Origin: CAZCDS01 sp964497585
Lineage (GTDB): Bacteria; Desulfobacterota; Desulfomonilia; Desulfomonilales; Desulfomonilaceae
DNA length: 64,000 bases
Direction of reading: 5' to 3'
Assembly (NCBI GenBank): GCA_964497585.1
Contig: CAZCDS010000022.1
Coordinates: forward strand, 1-64,000
Shown: piece by piece, positions 44,752 to 52,972 of the stretch
Layout: each line of letters opens with the position of its first letter
How positions within the stretch are numbered: position 1 is the stretch's first letter
Notes under the pieces: model-generated
Seen by the model: the letters and a program-made list of their open reading frames with translations, nothing else
Database searches by the model: none
Told to the model about the DNA's origin: nothing
Program-made: the position numbers and the translations under genes

Positions 44752-46140
44752 ATGAGTGATTCCGGCGTAAAAATCGAACTGCACATAATCCAGAACTTCG
44801 CGCCTTCCAATCTGAACCGGGACGACACAGGCCAGCCCAAGAGCGCCTATTTTGGCGCGTTTCGTCGGGCGCGCGTATCAAGCCAATGCGGTAAGCGTGC
44901 TGTTCGCGAGTGGTGGCGGGAGAGAGGCACCGTTAGCGTCGGCGAGAGGACAAAGAGGCTTCAGCAGTTGATTCGCAGCAAGCTTGTCGAAGACGAAGAA
45001 TTCATGAAAAAGGGTGTGGAGGACGGAGAACTGAGAGCCGGCATTCGCGTCTTCACCGACGCGTACTACGCGGCCGCAGACAAGAAGAGGCCGGAAAAAA
45101 CGAACGTCTTGGTGTTCATCTCACCGGACGAGGTTGATGCCTGCGCAAAGGCAGTGAATCTCCTTTGGGAGGATAGTAAGAAGGACGCCACTAAGAAAGG
45201 ACAGAAAAGCACCAAGACCGTCGAGGGGATCGCATCCGTCGTAAAGAAGCGGCTGAAACTGGATAGGGATACCGCCACTGAGGAAGCCTCTGATGATAAG
45301 GACGACTCTGCTGCGACGCCAGAGCCCGAGCAGGTCACCGAAGAGGAGAGTCCAGAGGAGTCGGCCCCCAAGAAGAAGTCCAAGATACCAAAGCTCCAGC
45401 CTGTAGAGGAGATTGAGGGCCGAATCAAGGCGGCACAAGTCTCCGCCGACATCGCCCTGTTCGGCCGCATGCTTGCCGAGCAACCACAGCGTAACACGGA
45501 CGGTGCCTGCCAGGTAGCTCATCCCATTTCCACCCACAAAGTTGACATGGAGATGGACTTCTACACTGCGGTCGACGATCTGAATCCGGGAGAGGAGACC
45601 GGCGCCGGGATGATGGGGGTCGTCGGCTTCAACAGCGCTTGCTATTATCGTTACGCGCTCGTGGACCGCGACCAACTGGCCCGGAATCTCGCTCGAAAGA
45701 CGGCGCGCAATAACGGGGAGTGGACGCAAAATCTGGAACAAACGGACTATCAGGAGGCAGACAGAGTCATCGAGGCGTTCCTGGAAGCGATGGTCTATGC
45801 CATCCCCACCGGCAAGAAAAGTTCCTTCGCCGCCCAGAATCTCCCGTCGTTCGGCCTGTTCGTGAGGAGACAAAAGGGTGTTCCCATCTCGCTGGCAAAT
45901 GCCTTCGCCAAGCCGGTAAGGCCCACGAAGAATGACGACGATCTGGTCGGTCTGTCGGTCGATGCCCTAACCAAGCACTGGGACGCGATGAAAAAGGTCT
46001 ACGGTAGGCAGGGTGAGACAACGACCGCGTGCTTTCACGTTGCGCAGGGAGCACGCTTGAATGACCTCAGTGACTCTGTCAAGGAAAGTGTCCAAGAGGC
46101 GATTAAGGCGGTCCTCGAAGATAAGGAGGGGACAAAGTGA
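44752..46140 (+). CDS. cas7e: Cascade backbone Cas7e (Cse4/CasC) with long acidic insertion
   Basis: 462 residues against about 350-390 usual. It has the typical start (IELHIIQNFAPSNLNRDDTG, RARVSSQCGKRA) and end. Between about residues 140 and 225 is an added Lys-rich then Glu/Asp/Pro/Ser-rich low-complexity segment (for example SDDKDDSAATPEPE and APKKKSKIPKL), likely a disordered loop. Six copies wrap the crRNA. AAAGGAGG precedes the ATG. The insertion falls at codons around 45170-45430. Confidence 0.92.
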   Translation: MSDSGVKIELHIIQNFAPSNLNRDDTGQPKSAYFGAFRRARVSSQCGKRAVREWWRERGTVSVGERTKRLQQLIRSKLVEDEEFMKKGVEDGELRAGIRVFTDAYYAAADKKRPEKTNVLVFISPDEVDACAKAVNLLWEDSKKDATKKGQKSTKTVEGIASVVKKRLKLDRDTATEEASDDKDDSAATPEPEQVTEEESPEESAPKKKSKIPKLQPVEEIEGRIKAAQVSADIALFGRMLAEQPQRNTDGACQVAHPISTHKVDMEMDFYTAVDDLNPGEETGAGMMGVVGFNSACYYRYALVDRDQLARNLARKTARNNGEWTQNLEQTDYQEADRVIEAFLEAMVYAIPTGKKSSFAAQNLPSFGLFVRRQKGVPISLANAFAKPVRPTKNDDDLVGLSVDALTKHWDAMKKVYGRQGETTTACFHVAQGARLNDLSDSVKESVQEAIKAVLEDKEGTK

Positions 46141-46766
46141 ATGAGGTGTTCACCCTACTCTTGAGGCTCGAAGGCCCCATGCAATCGTGGGGGTACCGCA
46201 GTCGTTTTGACTACCGTGACACAGCCCTCGAGCCGACCCGCAGTGGGGTAATCGGCCTGATCTGCGCGGCCATGGGTATCGCGCGAGGGGAGGATATCTC
46301 CCGATTCGACGCGATCCGAATGGGGGTGCGAGTGGACAAGGAGGGACGGCCCGAACGGGACTACCACACAGCAAAGAATGTCCTTAAGGCGGACGGCAGG
46401 GGTAAAACTGCCGTCGTCGTATCCTATCGGGATTATCTGGCCGACGCGTGGTTCACCGTCGGGTTAGAGTCGGAAGACACAGGCCTCCTCGAGGATATCG
46501 CTGAAAGCCTGCGTAACCCAAAGTGGATCTTGTTCCTGGGCCGCAAGGCGTTTCCCCTGACAACGCCTCCCCTCGGCAAAACCGATCGTCCGAAGACCGG
46601 GACTCTCGAGGAGAATCTTCTCTCCGGTCCATCTGACGGACGTGTTGTGTTGGAAACGCCTGAAGGCGAAAGGACACAATACGATTGGCCTCTCTGCTTC
46701 CGCGAACGGCGGTTCAAGCCACGATCCATCCAGTCTTCTTACGACGGGAAAGGAGATTCGAAATGA
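46137..46766 (+). CDS. cas5e: Cascade subunit Cas5e (CasD)
   Basis: 209 residues with the family opening LLLRLEGPMQSWGYRSRFD and RDTALEPTRSGVIGLICAAMG. It holds the 5' handle of the crRNA. GTG start overlapping the cas7e stop (GTGA); its own stop overlaps cas6e. Confidence 0.94.
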   Translation: MNEVFTLLLRLEGPMQSWGYRSRFDYRDTALEPTRSGVIGLICAAMGIARGEDISRFDAIRMGVRVDKEGRPERDYHTAKNVLKADGRGKTAVVVSYRDYLADAWFTVGLESEDTGLLEDIAESLRNPKWILFLGRKAFPLTTPPLGKTDRPKTGTLEENLLSGPSDGRVVLETPEGERTQYDWPLCFRERRFKPRSIQSSYDGKGDSK

Positions 46767-47530
46767 CGCCGCTATCGAAAGCTCCGCTGTACCTCTCCCG
46801 CTTACTCCTCAACCCGCGCTCACGGCAGGTTATGAGTGAATTTGGGCATCCTTATGAAATGCACCGCACCCTGATGCGCGGGTTCCCGGAAGCCACGGAC
46901 GTTACAAACAAGAAGGCACGCGATGAGTTTGGCGTCCTGTTTCGTGCGGAAGTCGATGAGCCGTCGGGCGCCGTCAAGGTTCTCGTCCAGTCACGTGTAG
47001 AGCCGGACTGGTCGTTTCTCAATGAACTCAATGATTACCTGGCCGCGAATGCGGGTATGGCCGGATATGAGTTCAAGGACATCATGGCGGCATGCCGGAA
47101 CATTCAAACCGGTCAGGTCCTCCGTTTTCGTTTGCGAGCCAATCCGACCAAACGGATCGGGAAGCACGGCCACCCAATGAAGGGCAAACGAATCGAACTG
47201 TACCGAGAGCATGACCAAATCGACTGGTTGATCGGTAAAGGGCAGGTTAAGGAAAACGGCGTGGCCGGAGGTTTCATCCTTCTCACGAGAGAAGTCAAGG
47301 ATATGACAAACACGGTACGGGCGGTTTCCTCTGTCAAGGTCTGCAATGAAGGAAAACTGACCGGACGAAAAAGGGATGCTTCGCGCGGGCACTCAACTAC
47401 GCACTTTGCTGTCATTTTCGAAGGCCTCTTGCGGGTCACTGACACAAATGCCTTTCTCGAGTCCATCGTGCGCGGCATCGGGCCAGGTAAGGCATTTGGG
47501 TTCGGTCTGCTTTCGGTGGCGCCGGTGTAG
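46763..47530 (+). CDS. cas6e: crRNA endonuclease Cas6e (CasE)
   Basis: 255 residues from ATG 46763, overlapping the cas5e stop. YLSRLLLNPRSRQVMSE and HRTLMRGFP carry the family's catalytic-region His; the glycine-rich GIGPGKAFGFGLLSV near the C-terminus is diagnostic. It cuts pre-crRNA at the base of the repeat hairpin and stays bound to the 3' handle. Confidence 0.94.
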   Translation: MTPLSKAPLYLSRLLLNPRSRQVMSEFGHPYEMHRTLMRGFPEATDVTNKKARDEFGVLFRAEVDEPSGAVKVLVQSRVEPDWSFLNELNDYLAANAGMAGYEFKDIMAACRNIQTGQVLRFRLRANPTKRIGKHGHPMKGKRIELYREHDQIDWLIGKGQVKENGVAGGFILLTREVKDMTNTVRAVSSVKVCNEGKLTGRKRDASRGHSTTHFAVIFEGLLRVTDTNAFLESIVRGIGPGKAFGFGLLSVAPV

Positions 47531-47553
47531 TTGTCAGGTTTGCGGGGGGCGAG

Positions 47554-48531
47554 ATGAGAATTCAGGATCTCCATATTCTGCCGAAGTTTCGGGACGGCTG
47601 GAGCTATCTCTATGTGGAGCACTGCCGGGTGGAACAGGAAGCCAAATCGATTGCCGTTATAGACGCTCAGGGGAAAGTACCGGTTCCCTGCGCCACGATC
47701 GCGCTGTTGATGGTGGGCCCCGGCACCTCGATCAGCCATGCCGCGGTCACGGCCCTGGCTGACAACGGCTGTCTGATCTTCTGGTGCGGAGAAGAAGGCG
47801 TCCGCCTGTACGCGTACGGCCGGGGAAAGACCCGTAATGCCCACAACCTGCTTCATCAGGCTGCACTGTGGGCGGACCCAAAGAGCCGATTGGAGGTGGT
47901 GCGGCGACTCTACGCGATGCGCTTTGAGGAGCCGCTCCACGCATGCCTCACGCTGCGCCAGATCAGAGGGAAAGAAGGCGCCCGGGTTCGAGACGCGTAC
48001 GCGCAGGCGAGCCGAGATACCGGTATTCCCTGGCAGGGACGCTCGTACAAGCAGCAGGACTGGTCTGCCGCGGATCCGGTGAACAGGGCCCTGTCAGCCG
48101 CGAATAGTTGTCTGTATGGCATCTGTCACGCGGGGATTCTCGCGCTCGGGCTCTCCCCGGCTCTGGGCTTCATCCATACGGGCAAGATGCTCTCCTTTGT
48201 GTACGACGTCGCGGACCTGTACAAAACGCGGATTACCGTACCGGTGGCTTTCCGCGAGACAGCGGCTGGAACGGAGCACCTGGAGAGTCGTGTGCGAAGA
48301 GCCTGCCGCGATGCTCTGAAAGAGGAGCGGCTCTTGAAGAGCGTCGTGACCGATATCACGGCGGTCCTGCGATTAAGGAGCCGGAACCGTCCTGATGTGC
48401 ACGGCGATTTTGACGGGGAGCCTGCTCTTCCGGGGACTCTCTGGGACCCTACGGAGGCCGGGGTTGCCGGGGGAAGGAACTTCGCGGAGGAATATCCCGA
48501 AGGAGCATCCGATGGTGGTGATGATTCTTGA
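47554..48531 (+). CDS. cas1: CRISPR integrase Cas1 (type I-E)
   Basis: 325 residues. The metal-binding residues fall at E141 (RGKEGARVR), H208 (GFIHTGK) and D221 (YDVADLYK), the same numbering as the E. coli protein. With Cas2 it inserts new spacers. The C-terminal 30 residues are Gly/Asp/Glu-rich and probably disordered. The last 20 bp overlap cas2. Confidence 0.96.
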   Translation: MRIQDLHILPKFRDGWSYLYVEHCRVEQEAKSIAVIDAQGKVPVPCATIALLMVGPGTSISHAAVTALADNGCLIFWCGEEGVRLYAYGRGKTRNAHNLLHQAALWADPKSRLEVVRRLYAMRFEEPLHACLTLRQIRGKEGARVRDAYAQASRDTGIPWQGRSYKQQDWSAADPVNRALSAANSCLYGICHAGILALGLSPALGFIHTGKMLSFVYDVADLYKTRITVPVAFRETAAGTEHLESRVRRACRDALKEERLLKSVVTDITAVLRLRSRNRPDVHGDFDGEPALPGTLWDPTEAGVAGGRNFAEEYPEGASDGGDDS

Positions 48532-48787
48532 ACGGGTTCCCGCGTCGCTCCGGGGGGAACTGTCCCGCTGGATGTTGGAACCGAGAACGGGCGTCTTCGT
48601 GGGCCGGGTCTCCGGGATGGTGAGAGAACGTCTTTGGGAACGGGTCTGCGGAAAATCGCGAACCGGCGCCTGCATCATGGTACACTCGGACAACACGGAG
48701 CAGGGATTCTCTCTGAGAGTATGGGGTGACCCGAAGCGCAAGGTGGAAGACTTCGAGGGCCTTTTTCTGGTCCGTGTTCAGGGTTGA
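48512..48787 (+). CDS. cas2: CRISPR adaptation protein Cas2 (type I-E)
   Basis: 91 residues from ATG 48512 with AAGGAG upstream. Typical Cas2e sequence: LERVPASLRGELSRWMLE, GVFVGRVSGMVRERLWERV, MVHSDNTEQGFSLRVWGD. Scaffold of the Cas1-Cas2 integrase. It ends only 16 nt before the first CRISPR repeat. Confidence 0.95.
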   Translation: MVVMILERVPASLRGELSRWMLEPRTGVFVGRVSGMVRERLWERVCGKSRTGACIMVHSDNTEQGFSLRVWGDPKRKVEDFEGLFLVRVQG

Positions 48788-48803
48788 AGCGGGGTTGCGA
48801 AGT

Positions 48804-51510
48804 GTTGTCCCCACGCACGTGGGGGTGAACCGAGGACACTGCTGTAAAAGCATGTAATTCTTTGGTTGTCCCCACGCACGTGGGGGTGAACCGAGGCAGC
48901 CGAGCGAGTGCGAGAATTCTTCCAAGTTGTCCCCACGCACGTGGGGGTGAACCGAAATTAGCGGCGAAATTGACAGACTTGACGGTGTTGTCCCCACGCA
49001 CGTGGGGGTGAACCGCTCAACCCAGCCTCATCGTGATTGATTATCTGGTTGTCCCCACGCACGTGGGGGTGAACCGGGCTCGTGCTCTACGAGAGCGGCG
49101 CAGGTGGCGTTGTCCCCACGCACGTGGGGGTGAACCGGTGGCGAACGTCAGATTTTGGATGATTACGTCGTTGTCCCCACGCACGTGGGGGTGAACCGTT
49201 TACCTCCCACGGAGCATTGGCCCTGCCTGGGTTGTCCCCACGCACGTGGGGGTGAACCGAAATTATCCGATCCACGCAGGCTTAGTGCGTCGTTGTCCCC
49301 ACGCACGTGGGGGTGAACCGGACAGTATTGTCGCTGCTTACACCCAATTCGCGTTGTCCCCACGCACGTGGGGGTGAACCGCTCTCTTGAGGAGATGAAG
49401 CGAGAGAACCGAGGTTGTCCCCACGCACGTGGGGGTGAACCGGCCCCATGTCCATGACCCGGCCTGCAATTTCAGTTGTCCCCACGCACGTGGGGGTGAA
49501 CCGTATGGAATTCTCTGACGTGGTGCGATTATCCCGTTGTCCCCACGCACGTGGGGGTGAACCGATCGCGCAGAACCCGCCCTATGTATGGGGTTCGTTG
49601 TCCCCACGCACGTGGGGGTGAACCGGGCGATATGCGTCCTTTCCGAGCGCGGTCTATGTTGTCCCCACGCACGTGGGGGTGAACCGCAGTGCAGCGTGGG
49701 CATGAGCGTGGCTGGGAGCGTTGTCCCCACGCACGTGGGGGTGAACCGGGTGCCAATCCTGAGGGTCGAAATCAAGAAGGGTTGTCCCCACGCACGTGGG
49801 GGTGAACCGAAGACGGATGAGAAGGAACAGGAAAAAGAGGCGTTGTCCCCACGCACGTGGGGGTGAACCGGCAGCTCAAACGACTTCACGACAAGCCCTT
49901 GAGTTGTCCCCACGCACGTGGGGGTGAACCGCCAGATGATATCCCAGCAACGCTTGACTGGGCGTTGTCCCCACGCACGTGGGGGTGAACCGGAGGGAAG
50001 ATGAAAAAAGAGCATAAATACGCAGTTGTCCCCACGCACGTGGGGGTGAACCGCTCGAACTGGCAAAACTGGAAGAAAGAACGGCGTTGTCCCCACGCAC
50101 GTGGGGGTGAACCGTGACCGCCGCGACCTTCAACAGAAGCCACGTCGTTGTCCCCACGCACGTGGGGGTGAACCGCGAGCGCCTCCGGCCTGTCAGGTGC
50201 CGCAGCCGTTGTCCCCACGCACGTGGGGGTGAACCGTGGCACAATTCCCGGCACAATTCCCGGCATCAGTTGTCCCCACGCACGTGGGGGTGAACCGTTA
50301 AACGGGCGCACGCCATGATCGCTTATTCCGTTGTCCCCACGCACGTGGGGGTGAACCGGACTCGCCCTGGAGAATCGCACCGGTGAGTGGGTTGTCCCCA
50401 CGCACGTGGGGGTGAACCGGCCTCAAGCAATGCTGGTGCGCTGGCAAAACCGTTGTCCCCACGCACGTGGGGGTGAACCGTCAATTTTCCACCCCTCGCG
50501 GCTGGTTTTCATGTTGTCCCCACGCACGTGGGGGTGAACCGCCGCATATTCGTCGAACCAACCTGAATGATTGGTTGTCCCCACGCACGTGGGGGTGAAC
50601 CGGTGCTTGCTGCTCTTTATCACCCAGCGCAGTTGTTGTCCCCACGCACGTGGGGGTGAACCGGTCGGTGTCGCCGCTCCCCGTGTCGCCGAGCAGTTGT
50701 CCCCACGCACGTGGGGGTGAACCGCTGCGCCAGTGCCCTGGCACGCACGTAGCTCTGTTGTCCCCACGCACGTGGGGGTGAACCGAGTACCGCGCAGATT
50801 GAACGAGAGATCACCCAGTTGTCCCCACGCACGTGGGGGTGAACCGTTGCAGCGTATGTTTATCCGCTTCCCGCTGGAGTTGTCCCCACGCACGTGGGGG
50901 TGAACCGGCGGGAGTTTCTATCGAAAAGGCTGCGGCTATGTTGTCCCCACGCACGTGGGGGTGAACCGGGCGGAACGCCGTAAATTTGAAGAATACCGCT
51001 GTTGTCCCCACGCACGTGGGGGTGAACCGGCCGCATGCGGGGCTGACAGCTCAGGCGGGTAGTTGTCCCCACGCACGTGGGGGTGAACCGTTGCGGGAGT
51101 TGCTTGGCGGCTATGAGCAGGTGTTGTCCCCACACGCGTGGGGATGAACCGCATCCGCCAGTTTCATGGCATTGATAGAAGCGGTGTTCCCCACACGCGT
51201 GGGGATGAACCGGGTTCACGAACCTGCATACTACGGTGTACCGGGTGTTCCCCACACGCGTGGGGATGAACCGCTCACCGGCGTGGTGCCGCTCGACGGG
51301 CCGGGGTGTTCCCCACACGCGTGGGGGTGAACCGAGACTCGGGCGATCTTGCAAAACCGGACAGTGGTTGTCCCCACGCACGTGGGGGTGAACCGCCGTT
51401 GCAATGATAAAGGAACGGTTTCTCTGGGTTGTCCCCACGCACGTGGGGGTGAACCGGCGCGCGGATTACCGCGAAGCTGTTGGATGAAGTTGTCCCCACG
51501 CACGTGGGGG
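48804..51510 (+). CRISPR. type I-E CRISPR array, 45 repeats and 44 spacers
   Basis: 29-bp repeats beginning GTTGTCCCCACGCACG and ending GGGGGTGAACCG recur every 61 bp from 48804 to 51489. Spacers are 32 bp except one of 33 bp (49687-49719). The stem is CCCCAC/GTGGGG. The final repeat is cut after 22 bp (51489-51510), marking the distal end, so the leader side is next to cas2. Four repeats (51123, 51184, 51245, 51306) differ in sequence. Transcription is plus strand, judged from the GAACCG 3' end as in E. coli repeats. Confidence 0.98.
51123..51334 (+). repeat. block of four variant CRISPR repeats
   Basis: The loop GCAC becomes ACGC and GGGGGTG becomes GGGGATG. The 5' end changes from GTTGTCCCC to GTGTTCCCC in repeats 40-42. 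Repeat 39 (51123) has a canonical 5' end with a variant 3' end; repeat 42 (51306) has a variant 5' end with the canonical GGGGGTG. Canonical repeats resume at 51367. The mosaic edges look like recombination junctions. Confidence 0.85.
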
Positions 51511-51716
51511 CAACATTTCTTCTTCGTGTCTTGGTGACTTGGTGGTGGAGACTTCTTATCCGCTTGCCATCCTGCTGTCTTATGGGTGGATATGTCCGAT
51601 CTTGTCTCTTCTTTGTGCCTCTGTGCCTTTGTGGTTGGTATTCTTTCTTCACTCCTGTCGTGATTCCGGGGGCCGTGTGTCCGGGCTCTTGGAGCTGAAC
51701 CCGGACCGTTCCCATC
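51511..51716. repeat. array trailer with a dispersed-repeat-like sequence
   Basis: Just after the truncated last repeat the sequence contains TTCGTGTCTTGGTGACTTGG and CTTTGTGCCTCTGTGCC, a phrase type widespread in intergenic DNA of many bacteria (antisense reads like HRGTKKR / HQVTKTRR). It may have truncated the last repeat on insertion. Confidence 0.4.
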
Positions 51717-52784
51717 CTATTGGAGCGTGATGGCCTTCTCGGGGCAGACCTCCTGGCAACAGAAACACGTGATGCAGCTATCCGCGTCGACTACGGGGAT
51801 ATCATCTTTCATGGTCAGGGCGGCCCCGGGGCATTGATCGATGCAGGTACCGCAGCCCGTGCACCATTCAGGATCGGCCTTAGGCCGCAGACGCGTACGA
51901 TCGACGAGCAATTCCTGGAGGGCCTTGCTCCTGTGAATCGCTTCACCGCCCAAGGGAGGCACTTTGAAATCGGGCAGCCGGTTCAACTTCCCGATAATCT
52001 CGATCTTGTCGAGGTCATGGTCGCCCAGTCCCGCCTCTTTTGCTTTTTGCAGGAATCGAAGCCGGGCCGGTTCCAATCCCATCATCGTGGCGATGACCGT
52101 ATCGAGCGCCATGGCATCGTCCGACGCGAGGATCAGGCCGATATCTCTGAGGTCGGGTGACGCGGGCCCGTTGCCTTCCATGCCGACGATCGCGTCCACG
52201 AGAAAGAAGTCCGGCACCCGGAGCCTGAACACGTCCACAATCACTTCATGGAACCGCCCGGGACTACCCGCGGCCCGGTGCAGCATCGCTTTCTGCGCTC
52301 CGGGCAGGATCCCGTAACTGTTCTTGATCGCGCCGGTCATGACGGTGAGACCGTGGGTCTTGAATTTCGGCAGGCTGATGAAAACGTCCGCATCGAGCAC
52401 TGCGCGGGAAACGCTCACCGCAGCCAGGAAATCGGGGTTGAAATCGCGTTTCACGGAATCGTTTCCGATGTTCCGATAATGGCCTCCAGAAGCTTGCATT
52501 AGCCCTGTGGTCTCGAAGCTCTCCTCATTCGCCCCGTAGCTGAACAGACCGGGATTGTCGCCCACCACGAGGGACGCAGGGTGCATTGTTTCGACCTTCT
52601 CCACGACCGCGCGAAGCACCGCAGGATTGGTGACGATGCCTTCCCGGGCCTCGGAGCTTCGGAGCACATTGGGTTTGATCAGGACACTCTTGCCGCGAAG
52701 TTCCATGGGGAACAGTTCAAAAGCACGGTCCACGGCTTCGTGGACATTCTCATAGGCAGCAGGTTGGATCATTACTTTCGGCAC
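51717..52784 (-). CDS. DUF362 protein with C-terminal double [4Fe-4S] ferredoxin domain
   Basis: 355 residues from GTG 52784, preceded by GAGGCGG. The DUF362 domain (about 1-285: SVLIKPNVL, GDNPG, FISLPKFKTHGLTVMTGAIKN) is followed by two 4Fe-4S sites, CTGCGTCIDQCPG and CITCFCCQEVCPEK. Such proteins are common in anaerobes; the reaction is not established, with electron transfer inferred from the clusters. Monocistronic in appearance. Confidence 0.9.
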   Translation of the reverse strand: MPKVMIQPAAYENVHEAVDRAFELFPMELRGKSVLIKPNVLRSSEAREGIVTNPAVLRAVVEKVETMHPASLVVGDNPGLFSYGANEESFETTGLMQASGGHYRNIGNDSVKRDFNPDFLAAVSVSRAVLDADVFISLPKFKTHGLTVMTGAIKNSYGILPGAQKAMLHRAAGSPGRFHEVIVDVFRLRVPDFFLVDAIVGMEGNGPASPDLRDIGLILASDDAMALDTVIATMMGLEPARLRFLQKAKEAGLGDHDLDKIEIIGKLNRLPDFKVPPLGGEAIHRSKALQELLVDRTRLRPKADPEWCTGCGTCIDQCPGAALTMKDDIPVVDADSCITCFCCQEVCPEKAITLQ

Positions 52785-52972
52785 GGTTTCCGCCTCCCTG
52801 TACAAAATGGGCCATATCGATTTGCAGAAAACCTTTTTGGCCAATTTAGAACATAATTCGTCACCGACTCCGCGTCAACGGCGCACCCTCGGACAGTCAG
52901 CCGGCTGCCCTCTCGGTATCATCTACCCGTATCCCGTCGGCCAAAGCGGTTTGTCGGTTGACCGACGGGAAA

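Noticed and set aside
48675..51503. Many open frames on both strands across the CRISPR array encoding repeated HPHVRGDN / FTPTCVGTT segments
   Set aside because: They are translations of the 61-bp repeat-spacer period and have no biological reading.
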